Positions 53,889-63,021 of a DNA stretch of 64,000 nucleotides are shown piece after piece. Both the position numbers and the translations under genes were made by a program. Source of the DNA: Methylobacterium sp. FF17 (GTDB lineage: Bacteria; Pseudomonadota; Alphaproteobacteria; Rhizobiales; Beijerinckiaceae); the NCBI RefSeq assembly GCF_025813715.1, contig NZ_CP107532.1, positions 2,790,001 through 2,854,000 of the forward strand, read 5' to 3'. The notes below the pieces were generated by a model, which was given only the letters and a program-made list of their open reading frames with translations, did no database searches and was not told the DNA's origin. Each line of letters opens with the position of its first letter. The stretch's first letter is position 1.

Positions 53889-56009
53889 ATGGCGATGATC
53901 GAACGGATCCCATCCGCGCTCGTCATGGCCGGCGAGCCCGCCGGCCGCGACGAGACTCCGGATTCGTGGTTCTTCGACCCCCGCGAGGTCCTCCGGGCGC
54001 TGCGGAACCAGTGGAAGCTCGTGCTTGCGCCGGTGGTGCTCTGCATGCTCGCCGCGCTCGCCTGGATCTCCCTGGTGCCGCCGCAATATACCGGCTCGGT
54101 CCAGATCCTGATCGATCCGCGCAGCCTGCAGGTGGTCAAGGACGGGCTCGCCCCGGTCGACCAGGCGAGTGACGCCAGCCTGCTCCTGGTGGACAGCCAG
54201 ATGCGCGTCCTGACCTCCGACGACGTGTTTCGCCGGGTCATCGCGCGCTTCGACCTGACCCGGGATCCCGAGTTCGTGCCGGCCCCCTCCACCCTCGACG
54301 GGGTGCGCGAGGAGCTGGCGAAGCTCCTCGGCCGCCACACGCCCGCACCCCCGACCGATCCGCTGCTCACGGCCCTGCGCACCCTGCGGGCGAAGACCCT
54401 GGCCAAGCGGCTGGAGCGCAGCTTCGTCGTCGAGGTCGGCGTCACCTCCGTGGACCGGGTCAAGGCCGCCCGCATCGTGCAGGGCATCGCGGAAGCCTAC
54501 CTCGCCACCGAGGCGGAGACGCGCGGTGCGCTGACCGGCAAGGCGGGCGTCGCCCTGGCGGGACGCCTCGGCGAACTCCAGCAGACCCTGAACCAGTCCG
54601 ACGAGCGGGCCCAGAAATTCCGGGCGGCCCACAACATCGTGGGCACCCGCGCCCAGCTCGTGAGCGAGCAGCAGCTCACCCAGTTGAACGAGCAGCTCGG
54701 CGTCGCCCGGGGCCGGGTCTCCGAACTGCGCGGCCGCCTCGCGCAGGTCGAGGCCCTGGGGCGGGGGGCCGCCAGCCTCGAATCCGTCCCCGAAGTCATG
54801 CAGTCGCCCAACGTCAGCCAGCTGCGGGGCCAGATCGCCCAGCTGGAGACCACCTACGCCGATTCGCTCCAGAACCTCGGATCGCTGCATCCGGTCGTGA
54901 AGACCCACGCGGCCCAGATTCGCAGCCTGCGCAGCCAGCTCGATGCCGAGATCAAGCGGATCGCGGCGTCGATGGCGAACGAGTACCGGGCGGCCGCCGC
55001 CAACGAGGCGAGCCTGACCGCGACCCTCGATCGCCGCAAGAAGGAGGCCCTCACCATCGGGTCGGACCTCGTGCGCCTGCGCGAATTGGAGCGGCAGGTG
55101 GACGCGAACCGGGCCGTCTACGAGACCTTCCTGGTGCGCTCGCGCGAGCTTCAGGAGCAGCAGAAGCTCGACACCTCGTCCTCCCGGATCATCTCGCCGG
55201 CGCTGCCCTCGGATCGCCGGCTCGGGCCCTCGTCCGGCATCGTCGTGGCCGCCGCCCTCGTCGCCGGCCTGGGCCTCGGCGTGGGCACCGGGCTCCTCGG
55301 CGTGGCGATGTCGGGCCGCATCGGCTCCCAGCGCCGTCTCCAGTCCATCGCCCGGCTTCCCGTGATGGCCGCCGTGCCCGAACTCTCGAACTCCCGTCAG
55401 GCCGGCACGGGCCTCCGGCAGGCCAAGGCCGACTACGCCCTGGCGGTGGCGCGGATCGGAAGCCGGCTGCAGCGCGAACTCCCGAATGCCCGCCCGCTGG
55501 TGATCCTCGTGGCCTCGGCGGATGACCGCCCCGGCAAGACCGCCCTGGTTCATGGATTGGCCTCCTCCGCCGCCCTCGACGGGCAGCGCACGCTCCTCGT
55601 GGACGCGGACCCGGAGGCGGTGCTCTCGCGGGGGCTCGGCGGCACGCCGCTGCGCAAGCTCGCCGACGTCCTGCGCGGTCAGGCCCCCGCCATGGATGCC
55701 GTGATGGAGACGCCCTCCGGGATCTGGCTGATGCCCGTCGACGAGCAGGCTCTGAGCTTCGGCACCGGCATCGTGGCGGGGACGGTCCTGAAGGCGGGGG
55801 CCGGCTTCGACACGGTGATCGTGGATCTCGGGCTGGTCGGCACCGACGTCGCCGCCGACCGCCTCGCCTTCGATCCGCGCTTCCCGGTGGTGATCCTCAC
55901 CGCCAGCGCGAAGCGGAGCGAAGTCGCCCCGCTCCGCCGGGTTCTCGACGCCCTCGGCCGGGACTCACGGGTGCGCCTCGTCCTCACCGACGCGGCGAGC
56001 GCCGCCTGA
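53889..56009 (+). CDS. Polysaccharide co-polymerase (Wzc/ExoP/GumC-like), degenerate kinase domain
   Basis: This 706-residue protein has two membrane segments (KLVLAPVVLCMLAALAWISL at about 45 and GIVVAAALVAGLGLGVGTGL at about 455) flanking a Wzz domain and long coiled coil (LGRLAQVEALGRGAASLE region). A C-terminal P-loop-like domain follows. The Walker A equivalent reads VASADDRPGKTALV instead of the BY-kinase SxxPGEGKS/T, and there is no C-terminal tyrosine cluster. It probably sets polysaccharide chain length, with reduced or no kinase activity. The ribosome site GGAGAGAGG precedes ATG 53889. Confidence 0.8.
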   Translation: MAMIERIPSALVMAGEPAGRDETPDSWFFDPREVLRALRNQWKLVLAPVVLCMLAALAWISLVPPQYTGSVQILIDPRSLQVVKDGLAPVDQASDASLLLVDSQMRVLTSDDVFRRVIARFDLTRDPEFVPAPSTLDGVREELAKLLGRHTPAPPTDPLLTALRTLRAKTLAKRLERSFVVEVGVTSVDRVKAARIVQGIAEAYLATEAETRGALTGKAGVALAGRLGELQQTLNQSDERAQKFRAAHNIVGTRAQLVSEQQLTQLNEQLGVARGRVSELRGRLAQVEALGRGAASLESVPEVMQSPNVSQLRGQIAQLETTYADSLQNLGSLHPVVKTHAAQIRSLRSQLDAEIKRIAASMANEYRAAAANEASLTATLDRRKKEALTIGSDLVRLRELERQVDANRAVYETFLVRSRELQEQQKLDTSSSRIISPALPSDRRLGPSSGIVVAAALVAGLGLGVGTGLLGVAMSGRIGSQRRLQSIARLPVMAAVPELSNSRQAGTGLRQAKADYALAVARIGSRLQRELPNARPLVILVASADDRPGKTALVHGLASSAALDGQRTLLVDADPEAVLSRGLGGTPLRKLADVLRGQAPAMDAVMETPSGIWLMPVDEQALSFGTGIVAGTVLKAGAGFDTVIVDLGLVGTDVAADRLAFDPRFPVVILTASAKRSEVAPLRRVLDALGRDSRVRLVLTDAASAA

Positions 56010-56062
56010 GACATGGGGCCGATCCAGAAGGCCGGTCCCAGGGGCGGCGCAGTCGGGACCGT

Positions 56063-56782
56063 TCAGTAGCGCGTCGTCAGCCGGGTGAGCCAGTCCGGCG
56101 AGGCCTCCACCAGCATCGTTTCCAGGGCCTTGTCGGAGCCGAGCAGGATCGCGCCGCCGGCCACGATGAGGACGAGACCGAGGGCCGCCTTGAGGCCCCG
56201 GCTCGCGCTTCGCATCCGGTCCCGCCACCGGAGCAGGGCCGCCCGCGACAGGCTGCCGAGCAGCACCAGGGGCAGGGCCGCCCCGAGTCCGAACAGCAGC
56301 ATGGTGGCGGCGACGACCCCGAGGTCGCGCCCCTGCGCCGCCAGCAGCGAGGCCGCCCCGAGGGTGGGGCCGACGCACGGGGACCAGACCGCGCCGAGGA
56401 GCAGGCCGACGCCGAACTGGCCCGCGAGCCCGCTGCCGGCGAGCCCCCCGAAGCGGCGCGCCGCCCAGTCGCTCACCGGCCCGGCCGCCACCGCGAGCCG
56501 GATCTGCGCCGCCGGCAGCAGAAGAACGAGCCCGAGCAGGACCATCAGCAGCGCCGCGCCCGCGCGGAACGGGCCGGCATCGAGACCGAGGCCGAAGCCG
56601 ATGGTCGCGACGAACAGGCCGATCCCGACGAAGGACACGGCCAGCCCGGCCGCCAGGGCGGCGGGGCCGAGCCGGTGCTCGGAGGCCGCCGCCCCCAGGA
56701 CGAGCGGCAGCAGGGGCAGCACGCAGGGCGACAGCACCGAGAGCAACCCGGCGAGGAAGGCGAGCCCGAGGCCGGCGGTCAC
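56063..56782 (-). CDS. CcdA-type thiol-disulfide transporter
   Basis: This 239-residue protein has six hydrophobic segments with the paired cysteines expected of CcdA/DsbD-beta: LSVLSPCVLPLLPLVLG and VWSPCVGPTLG. It moves reducing equivalents from cytoplasmic thioredoxin across the inner membrane, for cytochrome c maturation or disulfide repair. Its GTG start lies four bases after the stop of the periplasmic thioredoxin gene, the likely electron acceptor. Confidence 0.85.
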   Translation of the reverse strand: MTAGLGLAFLAGLLSVLSPCVLPLLPLVLGAAASEHRLGPAALAAGLAVSFVGIGLFVATIGFGLGLDAGPFRAGAALLMVLLGLVLLLPAAQIRLAVAAGPVSDWAARRFGGLAGSGLAGQFGVGLLLGAVWSPCVGPTLGAASLLAAQGRDLGVVAATMLLFGLGAALPLVLLGSLSRAALLRWRDRMRSASRGLKAALGLVLIVAGGAILLGSDKALETMLVEASPDWLTRLTTRY

Positions 56783-56785
56783 GGG

Positions 56786-57241
56786 CTAGAGGGTCTTCTC
56801 GACCAGGCCCTCGATCCACTCGGGCTGGGTCTCGCCCACCGAGCGACCAGTCTCGGTCTCGCCCTTGAAGGCGATCAGCGTGCTCTGCGTGCGGGCGTCG
56901 AACCGGCGCAGCACGTCCTTCTGAGAATCGAAATCGACCTCGAACACCAAAAGGTCCCGGAAGCGGGCCTGCTGGCGCAGCCCCGCCAGGATCGGTTTCT
57001 GGGCCCGGCAGATCGGGCACCAGGGCGCGCTGACCTCGATGAGGATCGGCCGGCCCGCCTTCTGCGCCGCCGCGAAGGCCTCCGGGGTATAGGGCGCCGT
57101 TTCTCCTGCCCGGGCGGGCCGCACCGGCGCGAGAGCCGCGCACGCGACCAAGGCGAGGAGCGCGCCGCGTCGCGACCAATGCTCCCGGAAACTCCCGGGT
57201 GCCGGCCCCCGGCTGTCCGGGCCGTGGTTGGGTGTCCGCAT
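56786..57241 (-). CDS. Exported thioredoxin-like protein
   Basis: This 151-residue protein has a signal segment (RRGALLALVACAALAPVRPA then RAGE) and a thioredoxin fold with ILIEVSAPWCPICRAQKPIL (redox WCPIC). It sits just upstream of the CcdA-like gene, so it is probably the periplasmic reductant supplied by that transporter. ATG at 57241 yields a long pre-signal region; a start nearer the hydrophobic segment is possible. Confidence 0.82.
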   Translation of the reverse strand: MRTPNHGPDSRGPAPGSFREHWSRRGALLALVACAALAPVRPARAGETAPYTPEAFAAAQKAGRPILIEVSAPWCPICRAQKPILAGLRQQARFRDLLVFEVDFDSQKDVLRRFDARTQSTLIAFKGETETGRSVGETQPEWIEGLVEKTL

Positions 57242-57428
57242 GGCGCGTTCCTCGCAGGATTTCGGCCGATTGTCGGCCCGGCTCTTCGACCGTTCGGGCG
57301 AGCTTACGGCATGCTTTCGTGCCTGTGCGCGCGATGCAGGCGATGCAGCACCGCCGGATGCACAAGAATGCGTGACGATCGACGGATTCCGCCGGATGAT
57401 GCAACGGGCGTGGGTGTCGGATCTCCCG

Positions 57429-57809
57429 TCAGTTCAGGGCCGGGCGCATCGCCTCGACCGACGGGGCGTCGAGGGCCTGGAGCGCGTCGAGCACCGCGTC
57501 CACCGGCACCGGCTCCGCCCGGCAACCGGCCAGGCAGCGCAGGCTCGGACAGGATTCGACCGCATGGGTATCCGATGCCCAGGCAGCCAGGATGGCCCGC
57601 TTCTCCGCTCCCGTGAGGCTCGGATGCGCCAGAACCTCCCGGGGATGCCGGAAGACGTCGCCGGGACTCGCAGTCGCGGTCCAAGTATCTAGGCTGCCAA
57701 GACGCGGCATCGCCGGCTCGACCGGACCGATCCTCGGATATTCGGACGCGTCACGCGCGACCAGTCCGTCCGGCGATCCCCGCGTGACCATCGTTTCGAC
57801 GATCATCAT
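57429..57809 (-). CDS. Conserved hypothetical protein (126 aa)
   Basis: This protein contains VFRHPREVLAHPSLTGAEKR then AILAAWASDTHAVESCPSLR, a motif I associate with small proteins of unknown function in Hyphomicrobiales (xPELTxAEKRAILASWASD). A perfect ribosome site (AGGAGG, seven bases before ATG 57809) supports the start. A closing VDAVLDALQALD helix follows. The gene is monocistronic. Confidence 0.65.
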   Translation of the reverse strand: MMIVETMVTRGSPDGLVARDASEYPRIGPVEPAMPRLGSLDTWTATASPGDVFRHPREVLAHPSLTGAEKRAILAAWASDTHAVESCPSLRCLAGCRAEPVPVDAVLDALQALDAPSVEAMRPALN

Positions 57810-57990
57810 CACACCACCTCCTTCAGAGAGAGATGACGACGAGCGGCGCCGGGCACTGAAACCAGCGCCGATCCTGTCGCAGCACGAATGCTCGACTGCC
57901 GCAGAACGCGGATGCAGCGCTGTCGTTCCGCATGCCACGTGAAAAATTCTGGCTCGGGGAAGCCCGTTTCCCGCCCCCGGGTCCGACTCC

Positions 57991-58890
57991 TCAGGGTTCG
58001 CGATAGGCCGATCCGTCCGCCGGCGTCGCCGGATCGCGGACGTAGCGGCCCTCGGCCAGCACGGCGATCCGGTCGAAATCCTGCGCCAGGGTCTCGAGGC
58101 CGCGGCGCATGTCCGGGCCCTGGAGGGGGCGACCATGACCGGTGATGACGCGCTCCGGCCGCAGCGCCGCCAGGGTCTCCACCGAGCGCCGTGCCGCCGC
58201 CCAGTCGATCGTCAGGTACATCGGCGGCCCATGAATTTCCGGCTCCTGCGTCGCCACCGCGTAGGCGGATTCCTGAGCCGTGGTCACGAAGGCGTCGCCC
58301 GCCACGAGGGTGCGGTCGCTCTCCCGCCAGAGCGAGATGTGCCCCGGGGTATGCCCCGGCGTATGGATCCAGCGCCAGCCCGGCATCGGTGGGACCTGGC
58401 CGTCCTCCGGCAGCAGATGCAGCCGCCGGGACACGTCCACCGGCCGGGTCGGGTAGAGCGGTGAAATTCGGGCCATGAGGCCTCCGCCGACGCTCGGATC
58501 CGGGGGCGGATAGGCGGCCGAACCGTCGAGGTAGGGGCGCTCCAGGGCGTGCGCGTAGACCGGGGCGTCCCAACCCTCCGCGAGATCCTCCAGCACGCCG
58601 ACATGATCGAAATGGCCGTGGGTGAGCACGATCGCGGCGGGTCGCGCACCGGCCCCGAAGCGGGCGGCGGCCGCCGCCTCGATCCGCCCACGCGATCCCG
58701 GGATGCCCGCATCGATCAGCACCCAATTGCGGTCACCGGCCCCCACCGCGCCGAACAGGACCACGTTGGCGATGGCGAGGCGCCGGTAGGCGAGGTCGTC
58801 CGCGATGCTGTGGCTGCCGGCCTCCGCGTCCGCCGCGACGTCCAGCCCTGTCAGCGCGGCCTCCCGCGAGACCGGAACCTGCTGTGCCAT
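57991..58890 (-). CDS. MBL-fold metallohydrolase
   Basis: This 299-residue protein has the metallo-beta-lactamase-fold metal motifs LTHGHFDHVG (HxHxDH), HTPGHTPGHISLW and VAGDAF, ending with VITGHGRPL. The subclass is typical of hydrolases acting on thioesters, lactones or glutathione conjugates. ATG at 58890 has GGGAGA upstream. It lies 38 bases after the EgtD-like gene on the same strand and is probably the last gene of the operon running 61599 to 57991. Confidence 0.8.
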   Translation of the reverse strand: MAQQVPVSREAALTGLDVAADAEAGSHSIADDLAYRRLAIANVVLFGAVGAGDRNWVLIDAGIPGSRGRIEAAAAARFGAGARPAAIVLTHGHFDHVGVLEDLAEGWDAPVYAHALERPYLDGSAAYPPPDPSVGGGLMARISPLYPTRPVDVSRRLHLLPEDGQVPPMPGWRWIHTPGHTPGHISLWRESDRTLVAGDAFVTTAQESAYAVATQEPEIHGPPMYLTIDWAAARRSVETLAALRPERVITGHGRPLQGPDMRRGLETLAQDFDRIAVLAEGRYVRDPATPADGSAYREP

Positions 58891-58928
58891 GGATGTTCTC
58901 CCGGGTTTGAGCGAAAGGCGGAGGCTGG

Positions 58929-59876
58929 TCAGCACCGAAGCAGATGGAGGCTGAAGCCCTCGGCCGGGCCGGACCAGTGCTGGACCGGCTCCCAGCCGCT
59001 CTCGGTGGCCAGGGCCTTGAAGGCCTCGGGGGTGTACTTGTGCGAGGTGTCGGTGCGGATGCTGTCACCCAGCGCGAAGGTGAGCGTGTGGCCGGCGATG
59101 CGTACCGTGGTGGGCGCCCGCGCCACGAGGTGGGCTTCGACCCGGAAGGGGTCGTCGCAAATCCGGACCGCGTGCCGGAAGGCGTCGAGGTCGAAATCCG
59201 TGCCCAGTTCGCGGTTCATCCGCGCCAGGACGTTCCGGTGAAAGGCCGCCATGAGTCCGTCCGCCCCGCCATAGGCGGCGTGCAGGACCTCCGGTTCGAT
59301 GGTTGGATCGGCTCCGACCAGGAACAGGCATGAACCCAGGGCCGCGCGGGCACGGGCCAGGAACGCGCTCGCCTCCCGAGGCGAGAAATTGCCGATGCTG
59401 GTGCCGGGAAAAAAGGCCAGCACCGGCCCGCCGGTCTCCGGCAAGGGGAGGCTGAACGGAGCCGTATAATCCGCGCAGACCGCCCGCATGGCCACTTGCG
59501 GGTAATCCGGGGCCAAGCGTCGGATCGCGTCCGCGAGATAGTCGCCGGAGATGTCGACGGCGACGTAGGCGGCGGGTGCGGTCAGGGCGTCGAGAAGCGT
59601 GCGGATCTTACGGCTGGCACCGCTGCCGAATTCTACCACCGTTGCGCCGGACCCGACCAGGGCCGCCACTTCGGCCGCCACCTCAGGCAGGAGCCCCATC
59701 TCGCGTCGGGTGGGATAGTAAGCGGCGCTGTGACAGATGCGGTCGAACAGCTCGGACCCGGTTTCGTCCCAGAGGTACTTACCGGGCAGGGTGCGGGGAC
59801 GCCCCTTCAGGCCCTCCAGGGCATCGTGGAGGAACCCGGCGTCCCTGGTCATCTCGACCTGCGGAGCGTCCGCCAT
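58929..59876 (-). CDS. egtD: EgtD-like L-histidine N-alpha-methyltransferase
   Basis: This 315-residue SAM-dependent methyltransferase starts LPGKYLWDETGSELFDRICH then AAYYPTRREMGLL, the signature of EgtD. It continues with VVEFGSGASRKIRTLLDALT, AVDISGDYLADAIRR and FFPGTSIGNFSPREA. EgtD trimethylates histidine to hercynine, the first step to ergothioneine. No EgtB (sulfoxide synthase) is nearby; the neighbours are a methyltransferase and a YcgG-family protein, so a different substrate or product is possible. The start lies two bases after the previous stop. Confidence 0.85.
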   Translation of the reverse strand: MADAPQVEMTRDAGFLHDALEGLKGRPRTLPGKYLWDETGSELFDRICHSAAYYPTRREMGLLPEVAAEVAALVGSGATVVEFGSGASRKIRTLLDALTAPAAYVAVDISGDYLADAIRRLAPDYPQVAMRAVCADYTAPFSLPLPETGGPVLAFFPGTSIGNFSPREASAFLARARAALGSCLFLVGADPTIEPEVLHAAYGGADGLMAAFHRNVLARMNRELGTDFDLDAFRHAVRICDDPFRVEAHLVARAPTTVRIAGHTLTFALGDSIRTDTSHKYTPEAFKALATESGWEPVQHWSGPAEGFSLHLLRC

Positions 59877-59878
59877 CC

Positions 59879-60841
59879 TCAACTCCGCGTCGCCGTGAGG
59901 ATCACGAGGGCGAGGCGCTCGGCCTCCGCATAGGCGGGATCGTCGAGCTCTTCGCCGTATTCGTCGGGATCGAACTCCCGATAGGTCCAGGTCAGGCCGG
60001 CCTCCGCGCAGAGGGCTCCTGCCGCGTCGCGGAAGGGATCGGCTCCCTCCACGATCGCGGACCCGGTGAACAGAACGAGGCTGCCGCCGGGCGCCAACCG
60101 CTCGCGGGCCGCCTCGATGACGGAGAGGGAAAGCCCGGCGCCGAGGGGCCCTCCGCCGTGGCGATAGGCCCGCGCGCTTTGGTCGATCATGAAGGGCGGG
60201 TTCGAGACGATGAGATCGAAGCGGCCTTCGATGGCCCGCAGCATATCGCTCTGCTGAAGGCTGACATTCGCCACCCCGGCCGACCGGGCATTCACGGCTG
60301 CTGCGCGCAGGGCCGCCGGGTTGATGTCGACCAGAACGACCTCGGCGTCCGGCAGGCGCTTGGCGACGCAGATTCCCGCCGCTCCCGAGCCGCAGCCGAT
60401 ATCCACGGCCCGGCGCACGGGCGTGGTTCTGGTCTGGAGATGCTCCAGCACCGCACCCACGAAGCGCAGGGTATCGGGCCCGAAGAAGACGGCGTCCGCT
60501 GCACTCGGTGGATAGGCCGAGTGGAGGAACAGTTCCTGATCCAGGCTCGAGAGCCGGACGGTCGATCGCAGCCCTTCCGGACGCCGCGTCACCGCCTCCG
60601 CCCGCTGCAGGGCGTCCAGCAGGGTGGGCGGCAGGAGGTCGTCGGCGAAGGGGCGGCTCCACCCGAGCACGTCTCGCAGGGATTTCGCCTGACTGTTACC
60701 GGGCCGCCCATTCACCCGCGCGTGGGTCGCGGGTGTGACTGTCGTGAAGGTGTAGCCCGTGTCCCGGACCGCTTGCACGAGGGCGAGCAAACGCTCCGGA
60801 TCGACATCCGGGAAGGGGGCGGCATGGGATTGCGTGACCAT
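59879..60841 (-). CDS. Class I SAM methyltransferase with NPPF motif
   Basis: This 320-residue protein has a predicted helical N-terminal domain and a Rossmann methyltransferase core: AVDIGCGSGAAGICVAKRLP (SAM loop), VVLVDINPAALRAAAVNA and the catalytic VSNPPFMIDQSARAYRH. The NPPF motif points to N-methylation of an amide, amine or base nitrogen, as in PrmC, RlmG and RsmC-type enzymes. ATG at 60841 lies two bases after the stop of the upstream gene. The substrate is unknown; the operon suggests a small-molecule role. Confidence 0.8.
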   Translation of the reverse strand: MVTQSHAAPFPDVDPERLLALVQAVRDTGYTFTTVTPATHARVNGRPGNSQAKSLRDVLGWSRPFADDLLPPTLLDALQRAEAVTRRPEGLRSTVRLSSLDQELFLHSAYPPSAADAVFFGPDTLRFVGAVLEHLQTRTTPVRRAVDIGCGSGAAGICVAKRLPDAEVVLVDINPAALRAAAVNARSAGVANVSLQQSDMLRAIEGRFDLIVSNPPFMIDQSARAYRHGGGPLGAGLSLSVIEAARERLAPGGSLVLFTGSAIVEGADPFRDAAGALCAEAGLTWTYREFDPDEYGEELDDPAYAEAERLALVILTATRS

Positions 60842-60843
60842 TC

Positions 60844-61599
60844 TCAGCGCTCCATGCCGTCGGCGACGAAGGCACCCTTGCGCAGGGCGGCCAGGACTTC
60901 CCACCCATCCCAGGCGGCGGGCTCGGATCGGCGTTGGAAGGGACAAGCCCAATCATCCGGAACGGCCCGGCCGCTGAACTGACGCGCCGCCGATTGCTCG
61001 CCATGTTGGGCCAGCATGGGGTTGGGTGAGCCGGCGAATGCCTCGTCGCGCGCGACGATGCTGTCCCGCAGGCGATCGTAGCGCCCTTCCGCTCGAAGGC
61101 GCTGGAATTGGTCGTGTAGGTTGAACACCAGAGCCGGGGCCGCGAAGCGTCGGGCCGGTCGGCTGGCGGCCGGATGAAGGCCCACGATGAAGAAGCCCTC
61201 ACCGCCGAGACTCACCGAGAAGTGCGGATCCTCCGGGTCCTCGGCGACGCGCGGATCGTGGGGCTGTCCAAGCCGGCCGTCCCGATCCGCCAGCGACTGC
61301 AGTCGAGCCCAGAGGGCGGCCTCGAATTCGTCCTCCGTGCCCGGAGCCTCACCGCTGAACACAACCGCGAAGCTCCGGAACAGGTCCGGCGCTTGCCGAT
61401 AGCGGCAGATGAAGGCGAGGAGCGCGGCGTAGATGCGGGCATCGTCCGAAGCGGTGTCGACGCCCTTCGCCACGATGACGGTCATGCCCCCCCGCGACAG
61501 GGCCGATTTCGCGCCGACACAGGGAAAAGGGCGATGGCGTATGAACTCCCGGAAGCGCTCTGCCAGCGGGTGAGCCGTGTCGTCGGGCGGAAGCAGCAT
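60844..61599 (-). CDS. YqcI/YcgG (GntA-like) family protein, putative haem-dependent N-hydroxylase
   Basis: This 251-residue protein has the YcgG/YqcI pattern: RPFPCVGAKSALSRGGM (about 24-39), LWARLQSLADRDGRLG, DPRVAEDPEDPHFSVSLGG, then GLHPAASRPARRFAAPALVF, NLHDQFQRLRAEGRYDRLRD and AGSPNPMLAQ. GntA, a member of this family, N-hydroxylates an enduracididine-derived substrate in guanitoxin biosynthesis using haem. ATG at 61599 matches the family start; an in-frame ATG at 61692 is an alternative. It is the first gene of the operon with two methyltransferases. Confidence 0.75.
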   Translation of the reverse strand: MLLPPDDTAHPLAERFREFIRHRPFPCVGAKSALSRGGMTVIVAKGVDTASDDARIYAALLAFICRYRQAPDLFRSFAVVFSGEAPGTEDEFEAALWARLQSLADRDGRLGQPHDPRVAEDPEDPHFSVSLGGEGFFIVGLHPAASRPARRFAAPALVFNLHDQFQRLRAEGRYDRLRDSIVARDEAFAGSPNPMLAQHGEQSAARQFSGRAVPDDWACPFQRRSEPAAWDGWEVLAALRKGAFVADGMER

Positions 61600-61816
61600 A
61601 GAAACTCGAGGTTTGAAACGACAAAGAATCGCTGCGGAGCGATTGTCACCGAATCCAACGGCGCGGATCGCGCCGTCCTCGTACGTTCGCACCGTGACCG
61701 GCGATCCGGAGATACATCCGCAGCGCTAGGTGAAGGTCGGCGGATAGCCTCGTGTTCCGTCGAAAAGCGGTGGGATGCTCTCAGAGGATTCGTTGCGACC
61801 TATCGTGAGCGTCCGC

Positions 61817-62527
61817 TCACCACAGGGAAAACTCGGTCGCGAAATCCGTGCGCTTCAGGCGCTCACAGGTTTGGGGCTCTGTTCCGCAATCGACGCGGGG
61901 GCGCAGGGCCAAAGTACCGTCCGGCGCCGTCTCGAATCGCAGGCGCACAGCCGGGTCGTCCGCCTTGGTGTAGACGAGACCGACCTCGAAGCGAACGAAA
62001 TCGAAGCGGTCGCGGTCGGCGTAGACGATGAGATCGCGCGATACGGATTCACCCGGATTGAGATCGGATGGCTCGCTACCGGCCTCCGTGGCGCCCGCGA
62101 ACAGGCGGCTCTCGCGCAGGATCGCCTCCCCGGGACCATCGAAGGCGTAGGCGCGCGCGGTGGTGGTGCGATCCGGGGCCGGTCCCATCGCCGAAAGCGC
62201 CGCGCCAGCGGTCTCCCCGAAGCGAACCCGTACCCCGGTGACGTTGTAGACGAGGCCGAGCACGCGCACGCCGGTCTGGCCGACGTTCCTGCGCGTTACG
62301 GTGGAACGGATGGCCACGTGCCGGTCGCGCTCGCCCGCCCGCACCAGGCTCGTCGTCACCGAGACGGCGGGCGGTTCCAGGGCCGGCTTGATTCGGGCCT
62401 CATAGATGAAGGTGTAGACCGCCCAGGCGCCGGCCCCGAGGATCGCCAGGGTCTGCACCAGAGCGTTGGCACGTTCCAGGCGGTCGCCGCGCCGCAATTG
62501 GGTCTCGTCAGCATCGTGCTTCGGCAT
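61817..62527 (-). CDS. Membrane-anchored hypothetical protein (236 aa)
   Basis: A single membrane helix (LVQTLAILGAGAWAVYTFIY) near residue 25 is followed by a beta-rich outside domain (VSVTTSLVRAGERDRHVAIR, then RNVGQTGVRVLGLVYNVTG) and a two-cysteine segment near the C-terminus (RVDCGTEPQTCERLK). No family is recognised. ATG at 62527 is the proposed start; the frame is open further upstream (from 62827) with plausible sequence, so the protein may be longer. Confidence 0.6.
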   Translation of the reverse strand: MPKHDADETQLRRGDRLERANALVQTLAILGAGAWAVYTFIYEARIKPALEPPAVSVTTSLVRAGERDRHVAIRSTVTRRNVGQTGVRVLGLVYNVTGVRVRFGETAGAALSAMGPAPDRTTTARAYAFDGPGEAILRESRLFAGATEAGSEPSDLNPGESVSRDLIVYADRDRFDFVRFEVGLVYTKADDPAVRLRFETAPDGTLALRPRVDCGTEPQTCERLKRTDFATEFSLW

Positions 62528-62940
62528 GCCCGGTCGCGGCCCCCACGTTGGGGCGGCAAGCCCGATGGAATGCCGTTGGTTCCGCTGGTCCCGATCCGAC
62601 GTCGAGAAGCGATCCGCGGCGATCGCGTCGAGAGATGTCCGAAGCCTCGACCGGGCCTCACCCCTGAACGGTGACACGGCGTTGCGGAGGACAGCCCCCG
62701 GGGGGTCTCGCAGATCATCTCCGCCTTCGATGAAGCCGAGCGCGAAGGCGTCGACTTCTCTCGAATCCTGCAATCTCGGCTTCGGTCTCCGGTCTTTCGA
62801 TCGTTTCGGTCTGGGCGTGACGGTCATTCCCGCTCCGCATCGCTTGCTTGCTGCAGCACGATGATCCCATCGACCGCGAGACGGCACGCTTGGGTTGGCG
62901 ACGTCGAGAGGATGAGGGGACTTCGGCGATCAGGTGAACG
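62528..62940. other. Intergenic region, possibly partly coding
   Basis: No independent gene is supported. The frame of the downstream minus-strand gene remains open through 62827 with moderately natural sequence (SREVDAFALGFIEGGDDLRD), which leaves its start unresolved. I see no RNA gene or promoter that I would defend. Confidence 0.35.
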
Positions 62941-62977
62941 AAAAACGCCGGAGCCACTCGCGAGGCCCCGGCGTTTC
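62941..62977 (-). terminator. Rho-independent terminator of glnA
   Basis: On the minus strand the stem AACGCCGGGG pairs with CTCCGGCGTT around a 12-base loop and is followed by a T-run, about 45 bases after the glnA stop. Confidence 0.75.
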
Positions 62978-63021
62978 TGCATCGTCCTGGGAGCCGGGCG
63001 CATGGCCCGGCCCGCGCGCTC

